NCBI GenBank assembly: GCA_028281885.1 | Contig: JANQJA010000008.1 | Span: 62,001-126,000 of the forward strand | Length of the DNA: 64,000 nucleotides | Source of the DNA: Pseudomonadales bacterium | GTDB lineage: Bacteria > Pseudomonadota > Gammaproteobacteria > Pseudomonadales > Azotimanducaceae | Reading direction: 5' to 3' | Shown: positions 16,904-27,595 of the stretch, one piece after another | How positions within the stretch are numbered: the first letter of the stretch is position 1 | Layout of the letters: each line of letters opens with the position of its first letter | Position numbers and translations under genes: made by a program | The notes under the pieces: model-generated | What the model was told of the DNA's origin: nothing | Databases searched by the model: none | The model's input: only the letters and a program-made list of their open reading frames with translations

Positions 16904-18442
16904 ATGAAGTCGTTTCGTCTCTTGATTGTCTCCCTCTGCTGCTACTGGATGACTGGCTGTACCGTCAATCCGGTCACCGGCAAGAGCCAGCTCTCACTGA
17001 TCCCGGAAGGTCAGGAAATTGCCATCGGCAACGAGCAATATGCCCCCGCACAACAGGCCCAGGGCGGACTCTATTCGGTAGACGTGGATGTCGGCCTGTA
17101 CGTCAATCGCGTGGGGCAGAAGCTGGCCGCTGTCAGTGACCGGGACCTGCCCTACGAGTTTGTTGTCATCAACGACTCGACGCCAAACGCCTGGGCACTC
17201 CCTGGCGGCAAGATTGCCATCAACCGTGGCCTTTTGACCCGACTTGGCAGCGAAGCTGAACTGGCCGCAGTACTCGGTCATGAAATTGTCCACGCGGCCG
17301 CGGGCCACAGCGCCCAGGCATTGCAGCGAGGCATGATTTTGCAGGGCGTGTTGCTGGCAACCTCGATTGGTGTGGCAGCATCGGACAATGAGTATGACAA
17401 CTATGTCGTGGGCAGCGCCCAGATCGGGGCCCAGCTGATCAACCAGAATTACAGTCGCGAGGCGGAACTGGAATCCGATTACTACGGGATGCTCTACATG
17501 AAGCGCGCGGGCTATGAGCCGTCTGCCGCCGTCGACCTGCAACAGACCTTTGTCGAGCTCTCGGAAGGACGAGAACAGAACTGGCTGGCTGGACTGTTCG
17601 CCTCACACCCCCCTTCCCGGGCACGTGTCGATAAGAATCGTGAAACTGCAACAACACTGGGTGCGGGCGGAGAAATCGGCGCAGAGCGCTATCGCCAGGC
17701 GATGGCTCGCCTGTTCGACAGCGAGGAAGCCTACGCCAATTTTGATCGCTCCATGGGCTTCGCACGGGAAGGTCACCTGGACGATGCACTCAGCTTCATT
17801 AACCGTGCGATCGACCAGGAACCGGCTGAAGCCCGCTTTTACGGTTTGAAGGGGGACATTCTACTGGAGCAGAAAAAACACGCCGCCGCCACCACCCAGT
17901 ACAACGAGGCCATCCGCCGCGACGATGGCTACTACGAGTACTATCTGGGCCGTGGCCTCGCCCGGGCTGAACTGGGCGAGCGAGACGCCGCTCGCGTTGA
18001 TCTGGAGCGCAGCAACGAACTGCTCCCCACCGCCATTGCCAATGCCCGACTCGGCGAACTGGCGCTCGCGGCCGGTGACAGACAATCGGGCATGCGATAC
18101 CTGGAACTGGCGAGTACTGCCGAAGGAGAAGTGGGGCGTCAGGCAAAACTCGCTTACCTGAAACTGGATGTGACCGAACGTCCCTGGCAATACATTTCCG
18201 CACGACCCTTCATTCGCGAAAATGGACGCATATTCGCCCAGGTGGGCAACCCGCTGGAGTTTCCTGTTCATAAACTGAAAGTTGAGTTTTCAGCGGTGAT
18301 CAACGGCGAAACACAAACCAGGGAAGTTCATATTCCAACCGTCTCCGGCCATGCCAAGGGCACGATCGGCTCAGGACTGCGAGTCACCGAGTCAGACACG
18401 ATCACCAATCTGTCTGTACGCGCCATTCGCGCCGAGATCTAA
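16904..18442 (+). CDS. M48-family metalloprotease lipoprotein with TPR repeats
   Basis: A 512-residue envelope protease. The leader ends in the lipobox MTGC (Cys18). The zinc site HEIVHAAAGH supplies HExxH plus further helix residues, and EAELESDYYGMLYMKRAGY gives the third ligand. The second half contains TPR-like helices (HLDDALSFINRAIDQEPAEARFYGLKGDIL onward). This layout resembles BepA/LoiP-type proteases that survey outer-membrane protein assembly, although it is lipidated rather than soluble. The ATG at 16904 begins the leader. Confidence 0.92.
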   Translation: MKSFRLLIVSLCCYWMTGCTVNPVTGKSQLSLIPEGQEIAIGNEQYAPAQQAQGGLYSVDVDVGLYVNRVGQKLAAVSDRDLPYEFVVINDSTPNAWALPGGKIAINRGLLTRLGSEAELAAVLGHEIVHAAAGHSAQALQRGMILQGVLLATSIGVAASDNEYDNYVVGSAQIGAQLINQNYSREAELESDYYGMLYMKRAGYEPSAAVDLQQTFVELSEGREQNWLAGLFASHPPSRARVDKNRETATTLGAGGEIGAERYRQAMARLFDSEEAYANFDRSMGFAREGHLDDALSFINRAIDQEPAEARFYGLKGDILLEQKKHAAATTQYNEAIRRDDGYYEYYLGRGLARAELGERDAARVDLERSNELLPTAIANARLGELALAAGDRQSGMRYLELASTAEGEVGRQAKLAYLKLDVTERPWQYISARPFIRENGRIFAQVGNPLEFPVHKLKVEFSAVINGETQTREVHIPTVSGHAKGTIGSGLRVTESDTITNLSVRAIRAEI

Positions 18443-18445
18443 CCC

Positions 18446-19090
18446 TTGAAGTCCTACGTCTGGGACATCTCGACCCGACTGTTTCACTGGCTACTGGTGA
18501 TGCTCGTGTGCGTGTCGATGTACACGGGCTTTGTCGGTGGATTCGAGGAAATGGACTGGCACATGTACAGCGGCTACGGGATCCTGACGCTCATCCTGTT
18601 CCGGATCGCATGGGGGTTTTTTGGCAGTCGTCACGCACGGTTTGTAAACTTCGTCAGAGGCCCGAGCGCCATCATCGCCTATACGCAAACCCTCCGGACC
18701 AATCCACCCAGTGCAGGGCACAGTCCACTGGCAGCACTCAGCGTCATCGCCCTGATTCTCAGCTTGCTGGTACAGGCGGTGACCGGTCTATTCGTCACCG
18801 ATGACATCTTCATTGAAGGTCCGCTTGTGGATCGAGTGTCCAGCGACACCAGCAGCCTGATGACAACGATCCATGACGTCAATCGCTGGATCATCATTGC
18901 CCTGGTGGTGATGCACCTTGCCGCCATCGCCTTCTATCGCATCGTCCGCGGAGAAAACCTGGTGCTCCCAATGCTGACGGGTTGGAAACAGGGGATAGAC
19001 ATGCCACCGGAGCAGAACAGAATCTGGATCGCGCTGATTCTGTTCCTGATGGCCGCCGGTGGCGTATATTACCTGGTGGAAGTGGTCTGA
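18446..19090 (+). CDS. Cytochrome b561
   Basis: A 214-residue inner-membrane dihaem cytochrome b of the bacterial b561 type, with four to five hydrophobic segments. Haem-ligand histidines are likely in TRLFHWLLV, WHMYSGYGI, TTIHDVNRW and VVMHLAAIAFY. It would move electrons between the quinone pool and periplasmic carriers. The start is a TTG 3 bases after the M48 gene stop. It converges with a cytochrome c' gene, a frequent neighbour. Confidence 0.9.
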   Translation: MKSYVWDISTRLFHWLLVMLVCVSMYTGFVGGFEEMDWHMYSGYGILTLILFRIAWGFFGSRHARFVNFVRGPSAIIAYTQTLRTNPPSAGHSPLAALSVIALILSLLVQAVTGLFVTDDIFIEGPLVDRVSSDTSSLMTTIHDVNRWIIIALVVMHLAAIAFYRIVRGENLVLPMLTGWKQGIDMPPEQNRIWIALILFLMAAGGVYYLVEVV

Positions 19091-19091
19091 C

Positions 19092-19523
19092 TCAGTCGGC
19101 GCGGAAGTTATCGTGACAACCTTTGCAGGATCGACCCAGCCCCTGTAATCCAGCACCGATCTGACCACGATCACCGCTCGCGACTGCTGCCGCAAAAGTT
19201 TCAGCGGCATTCCTGAAGTCATCCATCCGGCGCTTGAACTCTTCCGGCTGCTCCCAGATCTCCGGCAGGGCTTCGGTATCGCCGCCACCACTGCCCGCGG
19301 GAAATACATGCGGTGCAATCTTCGCCAGGCCCAGCATCGCATCGGCATGATAGCCAAGATCTTCAGGGCGGACACCCTCTCGCACAATACCGACAATCGC
19401 CCCCATGTGTCCGCCTACTGCCTCGTAGACATCGTGACGATACTTTTGAATCGGCTCCTCGCCATGGGCAGAAGACGCAGCCACCCAGCTTAAGGTCAGC
19501 AATAAGGCAATCGCAGCTCTCAT
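19092..19523 (-). CDS. Cytochrome c'
   Basis: A 143-residue periplasmic four-helix-bundle cytochrome c. A signal peptide ending SSAHG is followed by the bundle, and the haem motif CKGCH sits close to the C-terminus (GRSCKGCHDNFRAD), as in cytochromes c'. These proteins bind nitric oxide and may protect against it. The ATG at 19523 has AAGGAG 7 bases upstream. It converges with the b561 gene, leaving one base between the stops. Confidence 0.92.
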   Translation of the reverse strand: MRAAIALLLTLSWVAASSAHGEEPIQKYRHDVYEAVGGHMGAIVGIVREGVRPEDLGYHADAMLGLAKIAPHVFPAGSGGGDTEALPEIWEQPEEFKRRMDDFRNAAETFAAAVASGDRGQIGAGLQGLGRSCKGCHDNFRAD

Positions 19524-19689
19524 GTAGATCTCCTTGCAAATCTTGTCACCGGAACGACACCACGTCGCCCTCGTCGAATCAGCATAGCGTGAAACGTCAG
19601 TGTGACAACAGCCCCGCAATGTCCTCAATAAGTCAGGGTATTCTGGTCCCGGGGTGTTATGCGAGAGGTACTTCAGTCACAATTGCGCC

Positions 19690-19938
19690 ATGACGAAAAA
19701 GACTGACAAGAGCTATCCCTTCGAAGCTTCCCTGGCTCGACTTGAGGCATTGGTGCAGCAAATGGAGTCAGGCGAACAATCCCTCGAAGAGTCACTCAAG
19801 ACCTTTGAAGAAGGCATCAAGCTGACTCGAGAGTGCCAACAAGCGCTGCGCGACGCCGAGCAGAAGGTCACTCTGCTGATGGAAAAAACCGACGGCATCG
19901 AGGCAACGCCCTTTGAGCCGCCGGAGAATGATGACTGA
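19690..19938 (+). CDS. xseB: Exodeoxyribonuclease VII small subunit
   Basis: An 82-residue helical subunit of ExoVII, which degrades single-stranded DNA with XseA. The segment YPFEASLARLEALVQQMESGEQSLEESLKTFEEGIKL is diagnostic. The ATG at 19690 was chosen because it gives the standard N-terminus. It overlaps ispA, matching the conserved order xseB-ispA-dxs. Confidence 0.95.
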   Translation: MTKKTDKSYPFEASLARLEALVQQMESGEQSLEESLKTFEEGIKLTRECQQALRDAEQKVTLLMEKTDGIEATPFEPPENDD

Positions 19939-20800
19939 CCTGGCCGCCTACCAGGCGCGCATCAACGACCGGCTGGCTGAAGCACTCCGTATCGAAGCGG
20001 TTCCCGACAAACTGCGCGAAGCAATGGCTTATGCCGTGCTGGGTGGCGGCAAGCGGGTCCGCCCCTGCCTCGTTTACCTGGCGGCCGAAGCTGCCGGCGC
20101 TCCACTGGAATGTGCTGACGCGACGGCCTGTGCCGTCGAGATGATTCATGCGTATTCGCTGGTTCACGACGACTTGCCATCCATGGACGATGACCAGTTG
20201 CGACGCGGCCAGCCGACCTGCCACATTCAATTTGACGAGGCGACTGCGATCCTGGTCGGAGACGCGTTACAGGCACGCGCTTTCGAATTGCTCGCCACTG
20301 ATTCACAGCTGACCGGGGATCAACGCCTGGCCATCATACAACGTATCGCCCGAGCCGCCGGGCCAACTGGTATGGTCGCCGGACAGGTGATCGATCTTGC
20401 GTCCGAGCAGATCGAAATACCCGCCAATACGCTGATTGACATGCATCATCGCAAGACCGGCGCACTGATTACCGCAAGTGTGGTCTGTGGTGGTCTCTGC
20501 GCCAACGCGGATGAAACCGTGCTGAACGCACTCAGCGAATACGGCTATGCACTCGGACTGGCATTTCAGGTACAGGACGACATCCTGGATGAGTCGGGTG
20601 ACACCGAGCGACTGGGCAAGCAGGCCGGCGCCGACCGACATCGGCGCAAATCCACCTTTGTGTCCGTCTATGGTCTTGAAGCCGCGACTGAAGAACTGGA
20701 ACGGCTTCGCGAGCGGGCCGTCACCGCACTCGCGCCACTGGGCGATGCGGCCAGCTACCTGGCCGGGATCGCTGATTTCGTCGCCAGTCGCGATCACTGA
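19928..20800 (+). CDS. ispA: Farnesyl diphosphate synthase
   Basis: A 290-residue polyprenyl synthase joining isopentenyl and dimethylallyl diphosphates to geranyl and then farnesyl diphosphate, for quinones and undecaprenyl carriers. Both Asp-rich motifs are seen: DDLPSMDDD and DDILD. GGGKRVRP is the substrate-binding loop. Two adjacent ATGs (19928 and 19931) are possible; GGAG at 19923-19926 is better spaced for the second. It overlaps the xseB stop. Confidence 0.95.
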   Translation: MMTDLAAYQARINDRLAEALRIEAVPDKLREAMAYAVLGGGKRVRPCLVYLAAEAAGAPLECADATACAVEMIHAYSLVHDDLPSMDDDQLRRGQPTCHIQFDEATAILVGDALQARAFELLATDSQLTGDQRLAIIQRIARAAGPTGMVAGQVIDLASEQIEIPANTLIDMHHRKTGALITASVVCGGLCANADETVLNALSEYGYALGLAFQVQDDILDESGDTERLGKQAGADRHRRKSTFVSVYGLEAATEELERLRERAVTALAPLGDAASYLAGIADFVASRDH

Positions 20801-20855
20801 TTCAACGCCCGGGGTGGTGTAGAATCTCACCCCTTTACCTGACAAAACCCCACGA

Positions 20856-22769
20856 ATGTTTACCGAGATTCCGCTGGAGCGACCCGAGACGCCACTGCTG
20901 GACACAATCGCCAGTCCAGCTGATCTGCGCGCGCTCGACAGGAACTCACTGCCGCAACTGGTCGATGAACTACGACATTTTCTACTGTACATCGTGGGCC
21001 AAACCGGGGGACATTTCGGCGCAGGACTGGGCGTCGTCGAGCTCACCGTCGCGCTGCATTACGTCTTCGATACGCCCGACGACCGTCTGGTGTGGGATGT
21101 GGGGCACCAGGCCTATCCGCACAAGATTCTGACCGGGCGACGGGAACAGATGCTGACCCTGCGACAAAAAGATGGCCTCGCGCCCTTCCCGGTCCGCGAG
21201 GAAAGCGAATATGACACCTTCGGTGTCGGTCACTCATCCACATCCGTGAGTGCGGCCCTCGGTATGGCCATCGCCGCCCGTATGGCCGACCTTGACCAGC
21301 GCACCGTCGCAGTGATCGGTGACGGCGCGATGACCGCGGGCATGGCATTCGAAGCGCTGAACCATGTGTCCGATGTCGGCGTCAATCTGCTGGTGATTCT
21401 CAACGACAATGCCATGTCTATCTCGCGCAATGTCGGCGGGCTGGCGAAGTACTTCGCACGCATTCTGTCGAGCCGGCTGTACCTGTCCATGCGCGCCGGC
21501 AGCAAGAAACTGTTGTCACGAATTCCCAATGCCTGGGAACTGGCCAAACGTACCGAAGAACACATGAAGGGCATGGTTGTTCCCGGCACTCTGTTTGACG
21601 AACTGGGCCTCAACTACATGGGCCCCATCGACGGTCACGATGTACTGGCACTAGTGACCACGCTGGAGAACATTCGCGATCTCGAGGGACCCCAGTTTCT
21701 CCATGTGGTGACCCAGAAGGGCAAGGGCTACGAACCTGCAGAACAATCGCCGGTCGGTTCCCATTCGCTGTCAAAGATCGAGTCGAAACGAGCCATCGCC
21801 AGCGAAACCGCCAACACACCGACCTACTCGAATGTATTCGGGCAATGGCTCGTGGATATGGCCAAACGGGACGACAAGCTGGTCGGTATCACGCCGGCAA
21901 TGCGTGAAGGCTCCGATCTGATCGAGTTTTCTGAACAGTTTCCGGACCGATACTATGACGTCGCGATCGCCGAGCAACACTCACTGACGCTGGCTGCCGG
22001 GCTTGCGGTAGAAGGGGCACACCCTGTGATCGCAATCTACTCCACCTTCCTGCAACGGGCCTATGATCAGCTGATCCATGATATCGCCGTGCAGAACCTT
22101 GATGTTTTGCTGGCGGTAGATCGCGCCGGGCTGCTGGAAGACGGTCCGACTCACTCAGGTGCTTTCGACCTGTCTTATCTGCGCTGCGTCCCCAACATGG
22201 TCGTCATGGCACCATCTGACGAAAACGAAGCCAGGCAGATGCTGTATACCGGATTCATCACAACCGGGCCCTGTGCCGTTCGCTATCCTCGAGGCCACGG
22301 CCCTGGCGCCAGCATTGAAAGCGATATGACCGCTCTCGAAATCGGCAAGGGCAGGCTCATCTGCGAAGGTGAGCGCGTCGCTATCCTGGCATTCGGCACC
22401 GTGCTGACCGCGGCGAAGGAAGTCGCAAATCGACTGGGTGCCAGCCTTGTGGACATGCGATTTGTCAAACCAATCGACGCGGAACTGGTGGAACAAATAA
22501 GCATGCACCATGACCTGATCGTTACGGTCGAAGAAAATGTCGTCAAGGGCGGCGCCGGTTCTGGTGTGAACGAATTCCTCGCCGCCGCCGGCATCGCATG
22601 CCCGGTACTGAACCTCGGTATACCTGATGAATTTATCGGCCACGACCGGCCGGACAACATGTTGGCAGATTGTGGTCTGGATGCCCCGGGCATTGAGTCA
22701 GCCATTAGAACACGCGTGGATCAGCTCGGGATCAATCTTGCGAAAGTCATTTCGCTGCCCCGCAACTAG
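20856..22769 (+). CDS. dxs: 1-deoxy-D-xylulose-5-phosphate synthase
   Basis: A 637-residue thiamine diphosphate enzyme that condenses pyruvate and glyceraldehyde 3-phosphate, the first step of the MEP isoprenoid pathway. Seen: [15 protein letters not shown] (thiamine diphosphate motif), [12 protein letters not shown], the transketolase segment [13 protein letters not shown] and [12 protein letters not shown]. Length is normal. It follows ispA by 55 bases and is probably in the same operon. Confidence 0.97.
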   Translation: MFTEIPLERPETPLLDTIASPADLRALDRNSLPQLVDELRHFLLYIVGQTGGHFGAGLGVVELTVALHYVFDTPDDRLVWDVGHQAYPHKILTGRREQMLTLRQKDGLAPFPVREESEYDTFGVGHSSTSVSAALGMAIAARMADLDQRTVAVIGDGAMTAGMAFEALNHVSDVGVNLLVILNDNAMSISRNVGGLAKYFARILSSRLYLSMRAGSKKLLSRIPNAWELAKRTEEHMKGMVVPGTLFDELGLNYMGPIDGHDVLALVTTLENIRDLEGPQFLHVVTQKGKGYEPAEQSPVGSHSLSKIESKRAIASETANTPTYSNVFGQWLVDMAKRDDKLVGITPAMREGSDLIEFSEQFPDRYYDVAIAEQHSLTLAAGLAVEGAHPVIAIYSTFLQRAYDQLIHDIAVQNLDVLLAVDRAGLLEDGPTHSGAFDLSYLRCVPNMVVMAPSDENEARQMLYTGFITTGPCAVRYPRGHGPGASIESDMTALEIGKGRLICEGERVAILAFGTVLTAAKEVANRLGASLVDMRFVKPIDAELVEQISMHHDLIVTVEENVVKGGAGSGVNEFLAAAGIACPVLNLGIPDEFIGHDRPDNMLADCGLDAPGIESAIRTRVDQLGINLAKVISLPRN

Positions 22770-22786
22770 CTTCAATCAAACAGGCG

Positions 22787-23383
22787 TTAATCACCTTCGC
22801 CAAAGAGATGACCCAGCTTACCCGCCTTGGTCGCAAGATAACGCGCGTTGTGATCGTTGTGTCCCGTTTCCAGTGACAAACGTTCAACAATGTCGATACC
22901 CAGCTTGGTAAGCGCGTTCACCTTAACCGGGTTGTTAGTCATGAGCCTGATGCGGCTGACCTGGAAGTGCGCAAACATGCTTTTACACATGGTGTAGTCC
23001 CTCAAATCCGCATCGAAGCCGAGGCGTTCATTCGCTTCAACCGTATCGGCGCCCTGATCCTGCAGTTCATAGGCGCGAATCTTGTTGATCAGGCCGATGC
23101 CACGGCCCTCCTGACGCAGATACAGGATCATGCCAGTACCCTCTGCTGCAATGCGTTCCAGCGCGAGTTGAAGCTGCGGGCCGCAGTCACAACGCATACT
23201 AAAAAGCGCATCACCCGTCAGGCATTCACTATGAATTCTGCACAATACAGGCTGTGACTCGGCCAGGTTGCCGAGTGTGATTGCCACGTGTTCCTGCCCC
23301 GTCTGGGCATCCTCAAACCCATGCAGGTCGAACTCGCCAAACGGGGTTGGCAGCTTGGCTGAAGCGACGTATACGACGGTCAA
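22787..23383 (-). CDS. ribA: GTP cyclohydrolase II
   Basis: A 198-residue zinc enzyme that opens GTP in the first step of riboflavin synthesis. The zinc-binding cysteines lie in [19 protein letters not shown], and [20 protein letters not shown] is the GTP-binding region. This is a stand-alone RibA, not fused to the DHBP synthase RibB. It is the last gene of the minus-strand run that begins at nrdR and converges with dxs. Confidence 0.96.
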   Translation of the reverse strand: MTVVYVASAKLPTPFGEFDLHGFEDAQTGQEHVAITLGNLAESQPVLCRIHSECLTGDALFSMRCDCGPQLQLALERIAAEGTGMILYLRQEGRGIGLINKIRAYELQDQGADTVEANERLGFDADLRDYTMCKSMFAHFQVSRIRLMTNNPVKVNALTKLGIDIVERLSLETGHNDHNARYLATKAGKLGHLFGEGD

Positions 23384-23446
23384 ATTGAGCTCCGATCAGT
23401 CAGAGCGCGATTCTATCAGGTGGTGAATTTGACGGCGAACGAAGCG

Positions 23447-24109
23447 CTACAGCTTACGCTTCAACACGAGAACCCCGTTTGATTCCTGCATCTGAACACT
23501 GCCAAGAAAGCTCATGCCCAGCAGCACATCCACCGGGAATGGCCCTTCGAGAACAGCAGCCCGCACATTATTCACGCGAATACCTCCAACCTCCACCTGA
23601 GGCAGGAGCACTTCCCAGGACCGCACCGGGCCACCTGCGGTGATCGATTGCATTTGCCGTCCACGACGCAGATCGACGCCCAGCGACTCGGCAATCTCCC
23701 GGTTCATGGCGACGACGTTAGCGCCGGTATCAACAACGAACCATGTCGGCCGCTCGTTAATAGAACCCATCGTGCGATATTGGCCAATCTCATTCAGGGC
23801 GATGGAAACCATGGCCTCGGGGGCTTCTTCAAACTGGGTGCCGATGCGACTGGTCAGGTCGAGTCGAATCGTTTCAGTGCCAAGCTCGATGAACGCTTCG
23901 CGACTGTCCGCGCTGATCAGTCTGATCCCTTCTTTCGATGTCTCACCGACATCCAATAACTGTTGTTCGCCGTTGATCTCAAGCACCGCCCGATCCTTGA
24001 ACAGCGCAACCACGTCGATGTCGATAGCGACACTCGCCGCGTTCGCAGCACCTGGCATCGTGCCAAGCGACAAAACAAGCACGACAATCCATATCCGGCG
24101 ATCGTTCAT
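23447..24109 (-). CDS. Retropepsin-like aspartic protease, secreted
   Basis: A 220-residue protein with a signal peptide ending GAANA and a clan AA aspartic protease domain. The catalytic motif is VVDTGANVVAMNREIAESLGV, and the flap and second half are VDVLLGMSFLGSVQM. Such single-domain enzymes are active as dimers; this group is periplasmic or membrane-linked and its substrates are unknown. The start overlaps the pgpA stop by 4 bases, so it belongs to the riboflavin/thiL operon. Confidence 0.87.
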   Translation of the reverse strand: MNDRRIWIVVLVLSLGTMPGAANAASVAIDIDVVALFKDRAVLEINGEQQLLDVGETSKEGIRLISADSREAFIELGTETIRLDLTSRIGTQFEEAPEAMVSIALNEIGQYRTMGSINERPTWFVVDTGANVVAMNREIAESLGVDLRRGRQMQSITAGGPVRSWEVLLPQVEVGGIRVNNVRAAVLEGPFPVDVLLGMSFLGSVQMQESNGVLVLKRKL

Positions 24110-24597
24110 AACAATGCGCTTCCATTCGCCATGAGTTGCACCAGCGCCAATGTCAACAAACCTGCGACGACATCATCCAGCATAATTCCAAGCCCGCCAT
24201 CCAGCGACCGATCGCACCAGCTAATCGGCCAGGGTTTCAGGATATCGAACAATCGAAACAGGACGAAACCGACCGTCAGCCAAAACCAACCGCCTGGCGA
24301 ACTGGCGGGTAGCCACAGCAGCGCAATCCACATGCCCGCAAACTCATCAATCACAATGGCGCCCGGATCCTTGATGTTCATGTCCCTGGCAACCCAGTCG
24401 CACAGGAAAACACCACCAATCACAGTGACAACCACGACGGCGAGAAACGCAAGCGGCCCCAGGGAGGACAACGGAATATACAGCAGCAGCGCGAGTGCAC
24501 TGCCCACTGTGCCAGGGGCCTTCGGCGACAAACCGGAACCAAACCCGAGCGCCAGCAGGTATCTTGGATCAGCAAGGCAGCGCCAGTCAGGGTTCAT
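24106..24597 (-). CDS. pgpA: Phosphatidylglycerophosphatase A
   Basis: A 163-residue inner-membrane phosphatase that turns phosphatidylglycerol phosphate into phosphatidylglycerol. The N-terminus has FGSGLSPKAPGTVGS, and DEFAGMWIALL carries conserved acidic residues, with membrane segments around them. The ATG at 24597 overlaps the thiL stop (ATGA); upstream codons lie inside thiL. The order thiL-pgpA is conserved in proteobacteria. Confidence 0.94.
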   Translation of the reverse strand: MNPDWRCLADPRYLLALGFGSGLSPKAPGTVGSALALLLYIPLSSLGPLAFLAVVVVTVIGGVFLCDWVARDMNIKDPGAIVIDEFAGMWIALLWLPASSPGGWFWLTVGFVLFRLFDILKPWPISWCDRSLDGGLGIMLDDVVAGLLTLALVQLMANGSALL

Positions 24598-25550
24598 CAG
24601 AAATGCTCGTATCCCGGACGATCCAGGTCGAATGCATCTGCCCCTTCCAGTACCAGGCCGGGCTGCACCAAAATTGTACCAATGGCGGTAATCGGCAACC
24701 CAAGACGCGCTGACACCGCCCGGATCGCAGCGTCCTGATCCGGCGCCGCGGTGAAACACAGCTCGTAATCATCGCCACCCGCCAGCGCGCATCGCAACAA
24801 CTCGTCCGCGGAAATCGCCTCACGCAGGTCGTCGGAGATCGGCAGTCGCGCGGAATCAATCCGCGCCCCCTTCTTGCTCGCGGTGCAAAGATGCGACACA
24901 TCGGCTGCGAGTCCATCGGAGACATCGATCGCGGCGGATGCAATCGGCAACAGTGCCTCGCCAAGGGCCAGCCTCGGGACGGGCGTTTCATAACGAACCC
25001 GCAACCGATCAGGAACTGCCAGGCTGCGGTTCATCAGGCTCAGGGCACCCGCAGCGTCGCCAACGCTGCCCGAGATGTAAATGTTGTCACCCACGCGCGC
25101 TCCGCTTCGCCGGAGACCTCGTCCCGCAGGCACCAGACCCAGTACCGTCAGCGTCATGGATAAGCTGCCACGGCTCAGGTTACCGCCCGCGAGCGGTACG
25201 CCGTAATGATCCGCCAGACTGACGATGGTTGATGAGAACGACTCCAGCCAGGTATCACTTTCCTGCGGTAGCGTCAGTGCGAGAAAGAACCCAAACGTGC
25301 TGGCCCCCATCGCCGCTAGATCAGAAAGGCTCGCGCCCATGGCCCGGGAGGCGGCGACATGACCCGGCGCCTGGTCCTGGAAGTGAATGCCTGCAACAAA
25401 TGTATCTGTCGAAACACACAATGACTGACCGGCAGGAACATCAAACAGTGCGCAATCATCGCCGGGACCCAATAGCACCCCCGGCCCGGTCGATCGGACC
25501 CGGCCGGCGAAGTACTGCTCAATGATGTCGAACTCCCGTCCGGACATCAT
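24597..25550 (-). CDS. thiL: Thiamine-monophosphate kinase
   Basis: A 317-residue enzyme that phosphorylates thiamine monophosphate to the active cofactor thiamine diphosphate. The PurM-like fold is seen in GPGDDCALFDVPAGQSL, GASLSDLAAMGA, GGNLSRG and ISVSGLAADVS-type (here IDVSDGLAADVSHL) motifs. The start overlaps the nusB stop by one base. Length is normal. Confidence 0.95.
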   Translation of the reverse strand: MMSGREFDIIEQYFAGRVRSTGPGVLLGPGDDCALFDVPAGQSLCVSTDTFVAGIHFQDQAPGHVAASRAMGASLSDLAAMGASTFGFFLALTLPQESDTWLESFSSTIVSLADHYGVPLAGGNLSRGSLSMTLTVLGLVPAGRGLRRSGARVGDNIYISGSVGDAAGALSLMNRSLAVPDRLRVRYETPVPRLALGEALLPIASAAIDVSDGLAADVSHLCTASKKGARIDSARLPISDDLREAISADELLRCALAGGDDYELCFTAAPDQDAAIRAVSARLGLPITAIGTILVQPGLVLEGADAFDLDRPGYEHF

Positions 25551-25996
25551 CAGGGCCCGGAGGCGCCCCGCTCAACCTGCCGGAACTCACGTGACAGATC
25601 ATCGAGAACTGAGTTCACCAATTTGTGACTGTCCTCGCCACCAAACTGTTTCGCCAACTCCACACTCTCGTTGATAGCCACCCGGTAGGGAATATCGATT
25701 CGCTTGACGATTTCGAAACTGCCAATCAGCAGTGTCGCGTGTGCAACCGCATCCAGTTCACCAACAGGCCGGTCAAGGCGCGATGAAACGAGTTCCATCA
25801 ACTCATCCTGATCGCGTTCAATGCCGCTTAAAAGATCGTGCAGGAAGTCAGTATCAACACGCTTCATGTCATGATCCTGACGAAACTGCGCTTCCACGTC
25901 CGCGGCGCCCGAGCCGGTCATTTGCATCTGATAGAGTGCCTGCAGGGCAAAGCGGCGCGCCTTGCCCCTGGACGCCGACGTCGAAGATGACATCAA
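25550..25996 (-). CDS. nusB: Transcription antitermination factor NusB
   Basis: A 148-residue all-helical RNA-binding protein that acts with NusE/S10 at boxA of rRNA operons. Typical segments are [17 protein letters not shown] at the start, [14 protein letters not shown], and [30 protein letters not shown]. It overlaps the ribH stop by 4 bases. The ribH-nusB order is conserved widely. Confidence 0.96.
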   Translation of the reverse strand: MMSSSTSASRGKARRFALQALYQMQMTGSGAADVEAQFRQDHDMKRVDTDFLHDLLSGIERDQDELMELVSSRLDRPVGELDAVAHATLLIGSFEIVKRIDIPYRVAINESVELAKQFGGEDSHKLVNSVLDDLSREFRQVERGASGP

Positions 25997-26457
25997 AGTT
26001 TTCGCAGCAGGCTCGCCATCTCAAGCGCAGACTTGGCCGCATCAGCGCCCTTGTTGCCAGCCTTGGTCCCGGCTCGCTCGATGGCTTGCTCAATTGTGTC
26101 GGTAGTCAATACCCCGAATGCGACAGGAACGCCAGTGTCGGTGGCTACCCTGGAAAGACCGCTGGCACACTCGCCGGCAACATATTCGAAATGGGCCGTG
26201 CCGCCACGAATCACCGCGCCCAGAGCAATAATCGCGTCACACTCACCCTTGTCGGCAATCCGTTTCGCTGCCACCGGCATATCATAAGCACCCGGCACAC
26301 GAACCACCGTTACATTGCTCTCAGCGACCCCATGACGAGTCAGTTCATCAATCGCACCTGACAGCAGGCTGTCAACGATATAGCTATTGAAGCGCGCCAC
26401 AATAATCGTGAAACGTGCGGTGGTCGCCGTGAAGTCGCCTTCGATGATCTTGGTCAT
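25993..26457 (-). CDS. ribH: 6,7-dimethyl-8-ribityllumazine synthase
   Basis: A 154-residue subunit of the lumazine synthase capsid, which makes the riboflavin precursor. Seen: [56 protein letters not shown] and [20 protein letters not shown]. The neighbouring genes usually found between ribD and ribH (ribE and ribB or ribBA) are not present; only 25 bases separate the two genes here. Confidence 0.97.
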   Translation of the reverse strand: MTKIIEGDFTATTARFTIIVARFNSYIVDSLLSGAIDELTRHGVAESNVTVVRVPGAYDMPVAAKRIADKGECDAIIALGAVIRGGTAHFEYVAGECASGLSRVATDTGVPVAFGVLTTDTIEQAIERAGTKAGNKGADAAKSALEMASLLRKL

Positions 26458-26482
26458 GATCCTGATGCCCTTGGTAAACCGT

Positions 26483-27592
26483 TCATCCGCTCTTCGGTTG
26501 GAAGATCAGCCTGAGATCGTCGCCAAACTTGCGAAGATCGATCAGCTGCCATTCGATGCGGTGCTGCATACTATCAATTTTCGGGATATTGAGTAATCCA
26601 GGCGCATCACCGCCCAGGATGACGGGGGCTGTGTAGATCACGATCTCATCGACCAGTCCGGCAGTTACCAGACTTCCCGCCAGCGTCGCACCACACTCAA
26701 ACAGCACGTCATGCAGATCGCGAGCGGCGAGCATGCGCAACAGCGGCTCAAGCTGGATACGACCCCCTGTCCCGGTCGGCATGGCAATCTGCTCGGCTCG
26801 GGCCGGCGGAACCTTCACATCTTCAGCCGTCACCAGCAACGTGGATTCCTGCTGCAGCAGACCCGCATCAGCCCGGACACGCCCCGTCGGGTCGAGAATC
26901 ACTACTGGCCTCGTCAACGAGGCGCTCATCGATGCGGCGTCAATATCCAGCTCATCGGCACGAACCGTCAGGCGTGGATTATCGACGTTGACGGTCTGTA
27001 CACCAGTAACGATGACGGAACTCTCGGCCCGAAGTTTCTGCACATCCCGGCGTGACTCAATAGCGGTAATCCAGCCGCTGGCACCTTTTGCCGGCGCGGT
27101 TCGTCCATCAAGACTCATTGCCAGCTTCAGCCGCACAAAAGGCAGTCCGCTTTCATAACGTTTGATGTGACCGCGATTAATCGCCCTTACAGACGATTCC
27201 ATAAAGGGGAAAGCGACTTCTATACCAGCCTGACGCAGCATCTGGAAGCCAGCACCGGCATTACGTGAGTGAGGATCAGCCATGGCTGCAACGACGCGCG
27301 CGACACCGGCATCGATCAATGCCTGTGCACAGGAAGGCGTTCTGCCCACAAAAGAACAGGGCTCGAGCGTGCAATAGACAGTGGCACCGCGAGCACGAGC
27401 ACCCGCTTCTGCCAGGGCCAGGGCCTCCGCATGAGCTTCACCTGCGAGCAGATGGAATCCTTCACCGATAACCTGACCATCTTTGACAATCACCGCGCCA
27501 ACACAGGGATTGGGGTGAGTCGTATACCTGCCACGCTCAGCAAGCCTGATTGCCTGCGCCATGTACCGGGCGTCATCCGCTGAGAAGTCCAT
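26483..27592 (-). CDS. ribD: Riboflavin deaminase/reductase RibD
   Basis: A 369-residue bifunctional enzyme of riboflavin synthesis. The N-terminal deaminase domain has [11 protein letters not shown] and [12 protein letters not shown], which bind zinc. The C-terminal reductase domain has [21 protein letters not shown] and the GG-type NADPH region [11 protein letters not shown]. It starts 4 bases after the nrdR stop on the minus strand, forming an operon with it. Confidence 0.96.
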   Translation of the reverse strand: MDFSADDARYMAQAIRLAERGRYTTHPNPCVGAVIVKDGQVIGEGFHLLAGEAHAEALALAEAGARARGATVYCTLEPCSFVGRTPSCAQALIDAGVARVVAAMADPHSRNAGAGFQMLRQAGIEVAFPFMESSVRAINRGHIKRYESGLPFVRLKLAMSLDGRTAPAKGASGWITAIESRRDVQKLRAESSVIVTGVQTVNVDNPRLTVRADELDIDAASMSASLTRPVVILDPTGRVRADAGLLQQESTLLVTAEDVKVPPARAEQIAMPTGTGGRIQLEPLLRMLAARDLHDVLFECGATLAGSLVTAGLVDEIVIYTAPVILGGDAPGLLNIPKIDSMQHRIEWQLIDLRKFGDDLRLIFQPKSG

Positions 27593-27595
27593 CCG

